64,000 nt of DNA from Ferrovibrio sp. (GTDB taxonomy: Bacteria > Pseudomonadota > Alphaproteobacteria > Ferrovibrionales > Ferrovibrionaceae), in the NCBI RefSeq assembly GCF_017994015.1, contig NZ_JAGOLP010000005.1, positions 62,001 through 126,000 of the forward strand, in the 5' to 3' direction. The notes beneath the pieces were generated by a model. That model saw nothing but the letters and a program-made list of their open reading frames with translations. It was not told the DNA's origin and did not search any database. Below are positions 27,234-36,886 of the stretch, one piece after another. Position numbers and translations under genes: made by a program. Every line of letters starts with the position of its first letter. Within the stretch, counting starts at the first letter, position 1.

Positions 27234-28477
27234 CAGCCGAAAATCTCCATCACCCGCTTGAGGCCGGCGCATAACGCATCCACCTCGGCCCTGGTATTAT
27301 ACATCCCGAAACTGGCCCGCACCGTGGCGCCAACGCCGAACCGCTCCATCAGCGGATGCGCGCAATGCTGGCCCACCCGCACGGCAATGCCGTCGCGGTC
27401 CAATATGGTGCCGATATCGTGCGGGTGAATACCCTGCAACACAAAAGAGATCACTGCCGATTTACCCGGCGCCTCGCCGATGATGCGCAGGCTGTTGATC
27501 TCCTTGAGCCGGCGCGTGGCATATTCCAGCAGATCATGCTCATGCGCCTGGATCGCCTCCAGGCCAACACTCTCCACATAATCGATGGCGGCGCCCAGGC
27601 CCACTGCTTCGATGAAGGCGGGCGTACCGGCCTCAAATTTATGGGGCAAATCCGCCCATTCATTCTTCTCGAACGTGACCGAGAGGATCATGTCGCCGCC
27701 ACCCTGCCAGGGCGGCATCGCCTCCAGCAACGCGGCCTTGCCATACAGCACGCCGATGCCGGTGGGGCCATAAAGCTTGTGGCCGGTGAAAACGTAGAAA
27801 TCGGCATCCAGCGCCTGCATGTCCACATGCATATGCTGCACTGCCTGGCTGCCATCAATCAGTACTTTTGCGCCGGCGGCATGGGCCAGCCGCACAATCT
27901 CGGCCACCGGATTGACGGTGCCCAGCACATTGGAGACATGGGCAATGGCAACCAGCTTGGTGCGCGGCCCGAGCAAAGCCTGGAAGCCGGCCATATCGAG
28001 GCTGCCGTCATCCAGGATCGGCGCCACCTTGAGCACAATGCCATGGCGATCGCGCAGCAATTGCCACGGCACGATATTGGCGTGGTGCTCCATATGGCTG
28101 ATCAGCACTTCATCACCTGGGCGCAGCATGCCCCAGCCGAAGGAATTGGCCACCAGATTCACCGCCTCGGTGGCATTGCGCGTGAACACCACCTGGCGCG
28201 TATCGCCGGCATTGATGAAGCGCGCCACCTTTTCACGCGCCAGTTCAAACGCATCGGTGGCCTGCTGGCTGAGCTGGTAGATGCCGCGATGCACATTGGC
28301 ATATTGCGTGGCATAGGCCTGGCTCATGGCATCGATCACCATTTGCGGCTTCTGCGCAGAGGCGCCGGAATCGAGGAATACCAGCGGCTTGCCATAGACC
28401 TTCTGGCTCAGGATCGGAAAATCGGCGCGGATGCGTTCAACATCGAAGCCGGGATTCTGCTCCAATGCGGCGCTCAT
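27233..28477 (-). CDS. sufS: Cysteine desulfurase, SufS type
   Basis: A 414-residue PLP enzyme of group II. Key residues seen: the His-rich SHMEHHANIVPW (about 124), DGSQAVQH with the cofactor Asp, TGHKLYGPTGIGVLYG with the Schiff-base Lys (about 230), and the active Cys in RVGQHCAHPLM (about 367). It takes sulfur from cysteine for cluster assembly. No SufE or SufU partner is in the operon. The ATGA overlap with sufD sets the start at 28477. Confidence 0.95.
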   Translation of the reverse strand: MSAALEQNPGFDVERIRADFPILSQKVYGKPLVFLDSGASAQKPQMVIDAMSQAYATQYANVHRGIYQLSQQATDAFELAREKVARFINAGDTRQVVFTRNATEAVNLVANSFGWGMLRPGDEVLISHMEHHANIVPWQLLRDRHGIVLKVAPILDDGSLDMAGFQALLGPRTKLVAIAHVSNVLGTVNPVAEIVRLAHAAGAKVLIDGSQAVQHMHVDMQALDADFYVFTGHKLYGPTGIGVLYGKAALLEAMPPWQGGGDMILSVTFEKNEWADLPHKFEAGTPAFIEAVGLGAAIDYVESVGLEAIQAHEHDLLEYATRRLKEINSLRIIGEAPGKSAVISFVLQGIHPHDIGTILDRDGIAVRVGQHCAHPLMERFGVGATVRASFGMYNTRAEVDALCAGLKRVMEIFG

Positions 28478-29667
28478 GCGGCGTCTCCTGTCGCGAACCA
28501 GGTTTCCAGCGCCGCAATGAACGGCAGCCGCATATCCTGTGCCGGAATCGCCTGCAAAATTTCGGCGGCAAAACCTTCCAGCAGCAGGCGCCGCGCCGTA
28601 TTGGCATCGATGCCGCGCGCCCGCAGATAAAACAGCATATTGGCATCCAGGTCGCCCACAGTGGCGCCATGGCTGCATTTCACGTCATCGGCCAGGATTT
28701 CCAATTCCGGCTTGGTATCCACCTGGGCATCATCGGAAAGCAGCAGCGTGCGGCAAAGCTGCTGCGCATCGGTCTTCTGCGCACCCGGCGCCACGCGGAT
28801 CAGGCCCTGAAACACGGCATGGCCGCGTTCATCCACCACATTCTTGAAGAGCTGGTTGCTGCTGCACCCGGCTGCGGCATGCTCCAGCCGCAATGTATGA
28901 TCCAGATGCGCGCTGCCCTTGGCCAACGCCAAGCCCTGGGCATCCAGGCTGGCGCCCTCGCCGGCCAGCGTCACCGCCAGTTCGTGGCGCGCCACCGCAC
29001 CGCCCAGCATCAGCGAAACATGCCGATACGCGGCCCTGGCTTCCAGGCGCACCTCGGTCAACCCCGCGTGGAAGGCATCCGCCGTCTGCTGCTGCAAACG
29101 CGCATGCAGCAATTCGGCGCCTTCGGCCAGTTCGATCTTGATCCGGCTGTTGCTCCAGCCTTCGCCGGCATGGCTTTCCAGCAGGCTGGCGCTGGCACCC
29201 GCCCCCAGCCGCACCAGGCAGGTGACATTAGCCAGGCCATCGCGGCCCTGATTACGCAGATCAAGATGGATCGGGCGCGGCACATTCACACCCGGCGCCA
29301 CCTCCAGCAGCCAGCCATCACGCAGCAAGGCAGCATTCAGCGCCGTGAGCGCCGAGGCGGCATCGCGGCTGGCCGGCGCCAATGCCTGGGCCAGCTCGGC
29401 GCCGCGCTCGGCCAATGCCTGGGCCAGCGGCTGCAAGGTCACGCCTTGCGGCAAGGCGGCGGCAAACGGCGCGGCATCATTCGCCGCCAGCGACCAGTCG
29501 CGCTCGCCGGCCGCCTGCAACGAGGTGAATTTCCACGCTTCCAGCTTGCGGCCGGGAATGCCATGGCGGCGCAGATCGGCCAGGCCATCGGCGCGCAAAC
29601 CCGCCACGCCCGGCAAATCCGGCAGGGCCGTTTGCAAAGCAGCGATACGATCAGCGAATCCGGTCAC
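28474..29667 (-). CDS. sufD: Fe-S cluster assembly protein SufD
   Basis: A 397-residue scaffold subunit. It starts with [15 protein letters not shown] (about 36-50), typical of SufD, and carries the beta-helix core and the C-terminal [23 protein letters not shown] block (His and Cys at about 323). It forms the SufBC2D complex. Overlaps of 4 bp with sufC upstream and sufS downstream indicate translational coupling. Confidence 0.94.
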   Translation of the reverse strand: MTGFADRIAALQTALPDLPGVAGLRADGLADLRRHGIPGRKLEAWKFTSLQAAGERDWSLAANDAAPFAAALPQGVTLQPLAQALAERGAELAQALAPASRDAASALTALNAALLRDGWLLEVAPGVNVPRPIHLDLRNQGRDGLANVTCLVRLGAGASASLLESHAGEGWSNSRIKIELAEGAELLHARLQQQTADAFHAGLTEVRLEARAAYRHVSLMLGGAVARHELAVTLAGEGASLDAQGLALAKGSAHLDHTLRLEHAAAGCSSNQLFKNVVDERGHAVFQGLIRVAPGAQKTDAQQLCRTLLLSDDAQVDTKPELEILADDVKCSHGATVGDLDANMLFYLRARGIDANTARRLLLEGFAAEILQAIPAQDMRLPFIAALETWFATGDAA

Positions 29668-30413
29668 GCCGCCTCCGCCACGATATCGGCATAGCCCTTG
29701 GCTTCCAGTTCCAGCGCCAGTTCCTTGCCGCCGCTCTTGATGATGCGGCCGCCGGCCAGCACATGCACATGATCCGGCACGATATAATCCAGCAGGCGCT
29801 GGTAATGTGTGATCACCAGGGCCGAGCGCTCCGGCCCGCGCAGGGCATTGACGCCTTCGGCGACAATCTTCAGCGCATCGATATCCAGGCCGCTATCGGT
29901 TTCGTCCAGCAGCATCAGGCTGGGTTCCAGCATCAGCATCTGGAACACTTCGTTGCGCTTCTTCTCGCCGCCGGAAAAGCCGACATTGACCGGGCGTTGC
30001 AGGAATTTCTCATCCATCTGCAATTGCTTCATCTTCGCCTTGGCGGTCTTTAGGAAGCTCATCGCATCCATCTCGGCCAGGCCACGATGCTTGCGCACAG
30101 CGTTCACTGCCGAACGCAGGAAAACCGCATTGGCCACGCCGGGAATTTCCACCGGATACTGGAAGGCCAGGAAGACGCCTTCGCGGGCGCGTTCCTCGGT
30201 TTCCATATCCAGCAGGCTCTGGCCGTTGAACAGGATTTCGCCTGCGGTGACTTCATAACCTTCACGGCCCGCCAGCACATAAGACAGCGTGGACTTGCCC
30301 GAGCCATTCGGCCCCATGATGGCATGCACCTCGCCGGGCCGCATGGTCAGGTTGATGCCACGCAGGATTTCCTTGCCGTCCACGCTGGCATGCAGGTTTT
30401 TGATCTCAAGCAT
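29664..30413 (-). CDS. sufC: Fe-S cluster assembly ATPase SufC
   Basis: A 249-residue ABC-type ATPase. Walker A is [10 protein letters not shown] (about 34-43), the Q-loop is [13 protein letters not shown], the signature is [11 protein letters not shown] and Walker B is [12 protein letters not shown], all diagnostic of SufC. It drives conformational change in SufBCD. AAGGA upstream fits the start at 30413 better than the ATG at 30422. Confidence 0.96.
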   Translation of the reverse strand: MLEIKNLHASVDGKEILRGINLTMRPGEVHAIMGPNGSGKSTLSYVLAGREGYEVTAGEILFNGQSLLDMETEERAREGVFLAFQYPVEIPGVANAVFLRSAVNAVRKHRGLAEMDAMSFLKTAKAKMKQLQMDEKFLQRPVNVGFSGGEKKRNEVFQMLMLEPSLMLLDETDSGLDIDALKIVAEGVNALRGPERSALVITHYQRLLDYIVPDHVHVLAGGRIIKSGGKELALELEAKGYADIVAEAA

Positions 30414-30424
30414 CGCACGCATCC

Positions 30425-31912
30425 TTAACCTACCGAACCTTCGAGGCTGACGCCGAGCAGCTTCTGGGCCTCAACGGCGAATTCCATGGGCAGCTTCTGC
30501 AACACATCCTTGCAGAAGCCATTGACGATGGTGGAAACCGCATCCTCGGCCGACAGGCCGCGCTGGCGGCAATAAAACAACTGATCATCCGAAATGCGCG
30601 ATGTGGTGGCTTCATGCTCCACCTTGGCGCTGCGGTTTTTCACTTCGATATAGGGCACGGTATGGCCGCCGCATTTATCGCCGATTAGCAGGCTGTCGCA
30701 TTGCGAATAGTTGCGCGCATTCTTCGCCTTGGGCTGCATGCGCACCAGGCCACGATAGGTATTCTGCGCCCGGCCGGCCGAAATGCCCTTGGAGATGATG
30801 GTGGATTTGGTGTTGGCGCCGATATGGATCATCTTGGTGCCGGTATCGGCCTGCTGCGCGTTGTTGGCCACCGCCACCGAATAGAACTCACCCACGCTGT
30901 CGTCACCCTGAAGGATCACGCTGGGATATTTCCAGGTGATCGATGAGCCGGTCTCCACCTGGGTCCAGGAAATCTTTGACCGCGCGCCACGGCAGGCGCC
31001 GCGCTTGGTGACAAAATTGTAGATGCCGCCCTTGCCATTCTTGTCGCCCGGATACCAGTTCTGCACCGTGGCATAGCGGATTTCCGCATCCTCCATCGCC
31101 ACCAGTTCCACCACGGCGGCATGCAGCTGATTGTCATCGCGCATCGGCGCGGTGCAGCCTTCCAGGTAGGACACATAGGCGCCCTTATCCACGATGATCA
31201 GGGTGCGTTCAAACTGGCCGGTCTTGGCCTCGTTGATGCGGAAATAGGTGCTTAACTCCATCGGGCAGCGCACACCCGGCGGCACATAGACAAAGCTGCC
31301 ATCGGAGAACACAGCGCAATTCAGCGCGGAATAGAAATTATCCGTCACCGGCACCACAGAGCCGAGATACTTCTGCACCAGTTCGGGATATTCGCGCACC
31401 GCTTCCGACATCGAACAGAAGATGATGCCCATTTCCTTCAGCTTGCCCTTGAAGGTGGTGGCCACCGACACGCTGTCGAACACCGCATCCACCGCCACAT
31501 TACTGCCGAAATCCGGCACCTTCTCGATGCCGAGCAGGGCTTCGCGCTCGCGCAGGGGGATACCCAGCTTGTCATAGGTGGCAAGCAGTTCCGGGTCCAC
31601 TTCATCCAGGCTTTTCGGGCCGTTTTTCTGCTTTGGCGCAGCGTAGTAGTGAATGTCCTGGAAATCGATCTTGGGATAGTCAACCCGCGCCCAGGTCGGC
31701 TCGCGGTCTTCCATCTTGCGCCAGGCGCGGAAAGCCTTCAGGCGCCAATCCAGCATCCATTCCGGCTCGCCCTTCTTGGCCGAGATGAAACGCACCACAT
31801 CCTCGTTCAACCCCTTGGGCAGAACCTCGGATTCAATATCGGTGACGAAGCCGTATTTATATTCGCCGCCAAGTTTGGCAACGGTATCGATGGTTTCAAG
31901 GGCGGCAGGCAT
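30425..31912 (-). CDS. sufB: Fe-S cluster assembly protein SufB
   Basis: A 495-residue scaffold subunit. Diagnostic segments are [15 protein letters not shown] near residue 50, the beta-helix region with [20 protein letters not shown], the conserved Cys in [15 protein letters not shown], and the C-terminal [23 protein letters not shown] block. The nascent cluster is built at the SufB-SufD interface. It is the first structural gene after the regulator, which ends 28 bp upstream. Confidence 0.96.
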   Translation of the reverse strand: MPAALETIDTVAKLGGEYKYGFVTDIESEVLPKGLNEDVVRFISAKKGEPEWMLDWRLKAFRAWRKMEDREPTWARVDYPKIDFQDIHYYAAPKQKNGPKSLDEVDPELLATYDKLGIPLREREALLGIEKVPDFGSNVAVDAVFDSVSVATTFKGKLKEMGIIFCSMSEAVREYPELVQKYLGSVVPVTDNFYSALNCAVFSDGSFVYVPPGVRCPMELSTYFRINEAKTGQFERTLIIVDKGAYVSYLEGCTAPMRDDNQLHAAVVELVAMEDAEIRYATVQNWYPGDKNGKGGIYNFVTKRGACRGARSKISWTQVETGSSITWKYPSVILQGDDSVGEFYSVAVANNAQQADTGTKMIHIGANTKSTIISKGISAGRAQNTYRGLVRMQPKAKNARNYSQCDSLLIGDKCGGHTVPYIEVKNRSAKVEHEATTSRISDDQLFYCRQRGLSAEDAVSTIVNGFCKDVLQKLPMEFAVEAQKLLGVSLEGSVG

Positions 31913-31939
31913 GGGGCACCTGGGGGGCTGGTCTACTGG

Positions 31940-32398
31940 TCAACTGGGGCGGGTCGCCGTCGCACGCGGCAACGACGGCAGCATGAAGTCGTAATGCGGA
32001 CGCACCAGCTCGGTCAGGCTGACCGATTGCAGGGCGTCGCGGATGGCAGTGTTGATCTTGTTGATGCCACGGCGCGAAACACAGAGATTCTCGCGGTCGC
32101 AGGTGCTGGGCTGATGCTCCGAACATTGTGTCAGCGCAATCGGGCCGTCCAGGGCAGAGACAATATCCGCCACCGTGATGGCTTCGGCCGGGCGCGACAG
32201 ATGGTAGCCGCCCTTGGCGCCGCGCTGCGAGGTGAGCAGGCCGGCACGGCTCAGCCTGGCCAGCAGCTTGGCCACGGTGGGGCCGGGCAGCCCGGTGGCG
32301 GCAGCGGCGGCTTCGGCAGTGTGCACGGCGCTGGGGGCGGCAGCCACATGGGCCATCACCATCACGCCATAATCCGCCAATCGGCTCAGCCGCAGCAT
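31940..32398 (-). CDS. Rrf2-family Fe-S-sensing regulator of the suf operon
   Basis: A 152-residue winged-helix regulator: MLRLSRLADYGVMVMAHVA opens the Rrf2 domain. The cluster ligands are three cysteines in CSEHQPSTCDRENLC (about 92-106), as in IscR-type proteins. It heads the suf operon and most likely represses it when Fe-S clusters are plentiful. A partly conserved IscR type-1-like dyad lies 44-68 bp upstream of its start. Confidence 0.92.
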   Translation of the reverse strand: MLRLSRLADYGVMVMAHVAAAPSAVHTAEAAAAATGLPGPTVAKLLARLSRAGLLTSQRGAKGGYHLSRPAEAITVADIVSALDGPIALTQCSEHQPSTCDRENLCVSRRGINKINTAIRDALQSVSLTELVRPHYDFMLPSLPRATATRPS

Positions 32399-32441
32399 GT
32401 TTCACCACATTCCCAGGGCAAGCGGGCTGCTTGCGCGTCGC

Positions 32442-32466
32442 AAATAAGACCATTTCAGTCCGAATT
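32442..32466. promoter_or_regulatory. Candidate IscR/Rrf2 operator of the suf operon
   Basis: The core GACCATTTCAGTC resembles the E. coli IscR type-1 core GACT-RWWWY-AGTC with one mismatch, inside an AT-rich flank. It lies in the 146-bp gap between the regulator gene and the divergent flavin reductase gene, where the suf promoter must be. Binding by the adjacent Rrf2 protein is inferred. Confidence 0.5.
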
Positions 32467-32544
32467 GCAAGATGGTTCGCTGCCGCAGCAAGTCAAGTAA
32501 GTAAAATCATTGCGCTATTTGCGAATTGCCCGCATCTTGCGGCG

Positions 32545-33066
32545 ATGCCGGATACGCAAAACACCCCCACAAGCCCGCTCGACCAAGCCTTTCGCGCTGC
32601 CATGCGCCGGCTGGCCGCCACAGTCACTGTATTGTCTGCCCGCGATGCCGAGGGCCGGCGCTGCGGCATGACCGCCACAGCGGTCACCTCGGTTTCGGCA
32701 GAACCGCCTGCTTTGCTGGCCTGCGTCAACCGCTCGGCCGCGCTGCATGCCCATCTCGGCCTGGGGCAAAGCTTCTGCATCAACCTGCTGCATACCGGGC
32801 AGCAGCCGGTTTCGGATATTTTCAGCGGCGGCGCCGAAGGACCGGCGCGTTTTGCGACCGGCGCCTGGCAGGATGATGCCGAGGCCGTGCCGTATCTGCT
32901 GGATGCCCAGGCCAACATCTTCTGTGCCGTGGAAGCCATCCATGCCTATGGCACACATGGCATTTTCATTGGCCGGGTGCTGCGGGTGCTGTGCCAGGGC
33001 AATATCGCGCCGCTGGTTTACCAGGATGGCCGCTATATGCGCACCCAGCCGCTGGATCAGCCGTAA
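32545..33066 (+). CDS. Flavin reductase family protein
   Basis: A 173-residue FMN-binding split-barrel protein. RRLAATVTVLSARDAEGRRCGMTATAVTSVSAEPPALLACVN (about 18-60, key TATAVTSVS) and FCINLL are the usual blocks of HpaC/NTAB-type flavin reductases, which supply reduced flavin to monooxygenases. No monooxygenase is adjacent. The start at 32545 is the first ATG that gives a typical N-terminus. The 3' end overlaps the convergent gene by 10 bp. Confidence 0.88.
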   Translation: MPDTQNTPTSPLDQAFRAAMRRLAATVTVLSARDAEGRRCGMTATAVTSVSAEPPALLACVNRSAALHAHLGLGQSFCINLLHTGQQPVSDIFSGGAEGPARFATGAWQDDAEAVPYLLDAQANIFCAVEAIHAYGTHGIFIGRVLRVLCQGNIAPLVYQDGRYMRTQPLDQP

Positions 33067-33788
33067 TGCGATAAAATCGTGAGCAGGCGGCGGAATTCGT
33101 CCACCACCTCGCGCTCCACCTTTTCATTCAGCGCCACCACGCTGCGCAGCCGGCGGCGGCGGTTCAGCGGCAGCGGCGGCAAAGCTGCCCGGCCCGGCAG
33201 CATATTCTGCGGCTGTGGACGCGGCCGCAGCGGCACCACCTTGGCCAGCCCGGCGGCGGGCGCCTTGGGCTTTGGCGGCGGCACGGCGATTTGTGGCTTG
33301 GTCGGTTCCGGCCGGGGCAGCGGCGCCAGCTTGAGCGGCGGGCGCTGCTTGAAACCATCCGAGCCGAAAACCACAATCCGCGCTGCAGCGCCGGGTTTGT
33401 CTTCCTCAATCAGCAGCAAGGTGGCGAAACGCTGCGCCAGCAGGGCATAGGTTTCATCGGCCAGGAAGCCCGGTTCGGGGATGGCGCACCAGCGATTCTG
33501 GCCTTCAAAGCCCAGCGGCTTGCCACGCGCAGCATAAAGTTTGCCCAGGGCGCCGGCAAAGGCCCGGTCCTGCTGAAACACCAGCACCACCTGGCGATGC
33601 AGGTCTTCCGGCCGATAGCGCCGCACCACCATCAGCGCCACATCGGCCGGCCGGGCACCGATGGCCGCCGCCGCGCCATAAAAACCGAATACCGTGCCGG
33701 CAGCCCGCACATCCTGGGTCAGGAAGGCGAGGCGCTCGGCATGCGGCACAGTCCCCAGCGGGGCAAAGAAGCGCGGCGCGATGCTCAT
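33057..33788 (-). CDS. Hypothetical protein with proline-rich linker
   Basis: A 243-residue soluble protein. The first 140 residues look globular (mixed alpha/beta, FGFYGAAAAIGARPADVALMVVRRY). Residues about 145-200 are rich in Pro, Lys and Arg (PLPRPEPTKPQIAVPPPKPKAP, in outline), then come NRRRRLRSVVALN and a short helical C-terminus. No motif recognised and no signal peptide. It may bind nucleic acid through the basic stretch, but that is only a guess. Codon use looks like that of its neighbours, so it is probably a real gene. Confidence 0.65.
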   Translation of the reverse strand: MSIAPRFFAPLGTVPHAERLAFLTQDVRAAGTVFGFYGAAAAIGARPADVALMVVRRYRPEDLHRQVVLVFQQDRAFAGALGKLYAARGKPLGFEGQNRWCAIPEPGFLADETYALLAQRFATLLLIEEDKPGAAARIVVFGSDGFKQRPPLKLAPLPRPEPTKPQIAVPPPKPKAPAAGLAKVVPLRPRPQPQNMLPGRAALPPLPLNRRRRLRSVVALNEKVEREVVDEFRRLLTILSHYG

Positions 33789-33893
33789 GCCGGGATATTA
33801 GCCTCGGTGATCGGCTTGGGCGAGTCTGGAAACGCCGCCAAGCGGCTGCCGGAATGCCATGAAGCCGCCGCAATTTGCCGCCCAACTAGGGCT

Positions 33894-34562
33894 ATGAGCA
33901 TGAAATCGCAGCAGAATCGGCCAAGCCTCGAAAAACCGGGAAAAAGTGTTGCCCGCGACCTGTCGCGCTTGCGCCGCATCGGCCGCGACCGGCCAGTGAC
34001 TTTGCAGGAAGCCAGCCATATCTTCGCCGACCGCTCGGCGCCATTGCTGCTGCTTTTTCTTGGTTTACTGGGCCTGATGCCCTCGCCCGGGCTGCCGATC
34101 GGCTTTATCGCCGGCCTGCTGATTATCACTGTGGCCTTTGGCATGCTGGTGCGGCCCCTGCTGCCTGCCGGCCCGGCCCGGCTGCGCCTGCCCGGCATCC
34201 TCGGGCGGCAAAGCCTGCCAAGCCCCCTGCTGCGCCGCTTCATGAGCCATGCGATTCCCGGCATCCGCAAGCTGGAACGGCATTTCCGCCCGCGCCTGAC
34301 CTGGCTGGTGGGTGGCTTTGGCCTGGTGCTGGCCATGCTCGGTATCATCCTGCAGGCCATTGGCCTGGCCTTGCCGATCCCGTTTGCCAATGCGCCCTTT
34401 GCCATCGGCATTATCCTGATCGCCCTGGGGCTGCTGACCCGCGATGGCCTGGGCGTGCTGGCCGGCCAGGCTTTGGGCCTGATTGCCGCCGGCTTTTTCC
34501 TCACCATGGGCATTGCTGCCGTGCGCGCCGGCACCAGCCTGGCCGATCTGCTGCCCTGGTAG
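33894..34562 (+). CDS. ExoD family membrane protein
   Basis: A 222-residue inner-membrane protein. A cytoplasmic N-terminal stretch (LRRIGRDRPVTLQEASHIFADRSAPLLLL) is typical of ExoD, followed by about five hydrophobic helices. ExoD was first described as affecting exopolysaccharide production and alkali tolerance in rhizobia; its molecular function is unclear. The next gene, a lipid kinase, begins 7 bp after its stop, so they are likely co-transcribed. Confidence 0.88.
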   Translation: MSMKSQQNRPSLEKPGKSVARDLSRLRRIGRDRPVTLQEASHIFADRSAPLLLLFLGLLGLMPSPGLPIGFIAGLLIITVAFGMLVRPLLPAGPARLRLPGILGRQSLPSPLLRRFMSHAIPGIRKLERHFRPRLTWLVGGFGLVLAMLGIILQAIGLALPIPFANAPFAIGIILIALGLLTRDGLGVLAGQALGLIAAGFFLTMGIAAVRAGTSLADLLPW

Positions 34563-34569
34563 GTGGCCC

Positions 34570-35478
34570 ATGGCTGTGCGTGTGGTGATCAATGCCGCTT
34601 CCGGTACAGCCCGGCGCTATGGCGCTGCGGCCTTGCATACCCTGATCCAGAATACCGCTGCCGAACACGGCTTGCATGATCTGACGGTGCAGGTGGTGCC
34701 GCCAGATGCTTTGCCTGAAACCCTGCGCCAAGCAACACAGGAAGCCGGGGAAATCTGGGTGGGCGGCGGCGACGGCACCTTGCGCAGTGCGGCGGAATTG
34801 CTGCATGCCAATCAGCACGATCAGGTGCTGGGCGTGCTGCCGCTCGGCACGATGAATCTGCTGGCGCGCGACCTAAACATCCCGCTTCAGATCGAACAGG
34901 CCGTGGCTGCCTTGAGCCAGGGCAGCTGCACCGCCATTGATCTTGGCCGTATCAACAATAGGCTGTTTCTCAATAAATCGGCGCTCGGGCTTTACCCTGA
35001 GATGGTGGTGGATCGTGAACGGCGGCGGCGGCTGTTCGGTCTCAGCAAATGGGGCGCTATGCTGCGCGCCGCCTGGCGGGCGATGCGGCGCCATCGCCTG
35101 CTGCATATCAGCATCGATTATCATGGCCAGCGCCGCGAAATTCTCTCGCCGGCCATCGTGGTGGCGGTGGGCGCCTATGAATTCCGCCCCGGCCAGCTCT
35201 TCGGCCGGCCTGATCTGCAAAGCGGCGAATTGTCGCTTTACATCTCGCATGAGCGCAGCGCGCTTGGCTCGGCCGGCCAGCTTGCCAAGCTGTTTCTAGG
35301 CAGCCTGGAGCGCGATGACGAACTGGAAGTGATCAAGGCCGAGCATCTGCGCATCGACTTTGAGCGTGCAAAGCCCGTGGCCAGCGATGGCGAGATCGAC
35401 ATGCTGCGCGGCCCAATCGATTTCCACGTCTTGCCGCGTGCTTTGAAGGTGCGCCAGCCAGCAACAGGCAGCCTGTGA
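34570..35478 (+). CDS. Diacylglycerol/sphingosine-kinase family lipid kinase
   Basis: A 302-residue DAGK-catalytic-domain protein. The nucleotide-binding block is WVGGGDGTLRSAAELL (about 62-77), with PLGTMNLLARDL (about 92-103) completing the family signature, and a late Asp-Gly pair (ASDGE) as in YegS. It phosphorylates a lipid, which one is unknown. The start at 34570 follows TAGGTGG. A hairpin follows the stop. Confidence 0.88.
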   Translation: MAVRVVINAASGTARRYGAAALHTLIQNTAAEHGLHDLTVQVVPPDALPETLRQATQEAGEIWVGGGDGTLRSAAELLHANQHDQVLGVLPLGTMNLLARDLNIPLQIEQAVAALSQGSCTAIDLGRINNRLFLNKSALGLYPEMVVDRERRRRLFGLSKWGAMLRAAWRAMRRHRLLHISIDYHGQRREILSPAIVVAVGAYEFRPGQLFGRPDLQSGELSLYISHERSALGSAGQLAKLFLGSLERDDELEVIKAEHLRIDFERAKPVASDGEIDMLRGPIDFHVLPRALKVRQPATGSL

Positions 35479-35500
35479 TGTTCGGGGCCTGAAACAACAA

Positions 35501-35529
35501 CGGCCCGGAGCGCTGAACGATCCGGGCCG
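35501..35529. terminator. Hairpin terminator between lipid kinase and tRNA-Lys
   Basis: A perfect 9-bp stem CGGCCCGGA/TCCGGGCCG with an 11-nt loop. T-rich sequence lies on both sides (GATTTT on the plus strand; TTGTTGTTTC on the minus strand), so it can serve the kinase gene and the oppositely transcribed tRNA. Confidence 0.65.
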
Positions 35530-35571
35530 CTTGATCAGATTTTGAGCTGGAGCCATGCCTTTTTCAAGGAA

Positions 35572-35647
<76 letters not shown>

Positions 35648-35731
35648 AGCTCAAAACCGGCGCGAAACATACCCTGATTCCTGTCGATTGCAAGGGCTTC
35701 GGCGTGATGAATTTCGCCGACAGGATTTTTT

Positions 35732-36886
35732 CTATAAGCCACTCATATGACGCGGGATTTCCACATCGCGGTGAACATAGACGCAGATCAGCAGGCCGAT
35801 GCCGATCAGCAGGGTCATCATCGCCGTGCCGCCATAGCTGACCAGCGGCAGCGGCACCCCCACCACCGGCACCAGGCCAGACACCATGGCGATATTGATG
35901 AAGACATACAGGAACAGCATCACCGTGAGGCCACCCGCCACCAGGCGGCCAAACTGGTTGCGCGAGCGCATGGCGATGGCATAGCCATAAGCAAGAACCA
36001 GGATGTAGAGCGCGATCAGGCCCAGCGCGCCGACCAGGCCCTGCTCCTCAGCAAACATGGTGAAGATGAAATCAGTCTGCTTTTCAGGCAGGAAGCTGAG
36101 GTGGCTCTGGCTGCCTTGCAGGAAACCTTTGCCCATGAAGCCGCCAGAGCCAAGCGCGATCTTGGATTGCAGAATATGATAGCCGGAGCCGAGTGGATCA
36201 TTTTCCGGGTTCATGAAGGTGAGCACGCGCTTGCGCTGGTAATCATGCATCAGGCCCCAGCCGACCGGCATCGCCGCGCCCGCCGCCACAATCACCAGCA
36301 GAAATTTCCACAGCCGCACCCCGGCGAAGAAAAACACCGCGCCCGAGGTAGCCAGCAGCAGCATGGCAGTGCCCAAATCCGGCTGCTTCATCACCAGCAC
36401 CACCGGCGCCAGCACCAGCGCCAGCGGCGCCAACAGCCAGCGGATCATGCCCACTTCATCATAGGACAGACCGTGGAAGTAGCGCGCCAGCGCCAGCACG
36501 ATGGAAATCTTCATGATCTCGGAGGGCTGCACATGGATCACGCCAAGATCAAGCCAGCGCTGCGCCCCCATGCCGATACGGCCAAACAATTCCACCGCCA
36601 CCAGCAGGATCAGCGCCACGGCATAAAACAAATAGGCCGAACGCATCCAGATCCGGATGTCAGTAATCGCAATCGCAGTCATTACACAAATGCCGATCGC
36701 AAAGCGCAGCATCTGGCGATCGGCCCAGGGATCGATATCGCCGCCGGCGGCAGAATAAAGCTGAATGAAGCCGACTGAGGCTATCATGCTGATCAGCAGC
36801 ACCAGCCCCCAGGTGATGTCGCGCAACTTGCGGCCAAAAGTCAGATCGTTGCCGCGGCTGAGCAGGGAATGGCGACGCATGCTCAT
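35732..36886 (-). CDS. rodA: Peptidoglycan glycosyltransferase RodA
   Basis: A 384-residue SEDS protein with about 10 helices. Diagnostic blocks are GAQRWLDLGVIHVQPSE (catalytic region), KQPDLGTAMLLL, PEKQTDFIFTMFAEEQGLVG and GVPLPLVSYGGTAM. It polymerises glycan strands for cell elongation together with PBP2, whose gene overlaps by ATGA immediately upstream. It is the last gene of the mre/mrd operon. Confidence 0.97.
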   Translation of the reverse strand: MSMRRHSLLSRGNDLTFGRKLRDITWGLVLLISMIASVGFIQLYSAAGGDIDPWADRQMLRFAIGICVMTAIAITDIRIWMRSAYLFYAVALILLVAVELFGRIGMGAQRWLDLGVIHVQPSEIMKISIVLALARYFHGLSYDEVGMIRWLLAPLALVLAPVVLVMKQPDLGTAMLLLATSGAVFFFAGVRLWKFLLVIVAAGAAMPVGWGLMHDYQRKRVLTFMNPENDPLGSGYHILQSKIALGSGGFMGKGFLQGSQSHLSFLPEKQTDFIFTMFAEEQGLVGALGLIALYILVLAYGYAIAMRSRNQFGRLVAGGLTVMLFLYVFINIAMVSGLVPVVGVPLPLVSYGGTAMMTLLIGIGLLICVYVHRDVEIPRHMSGL

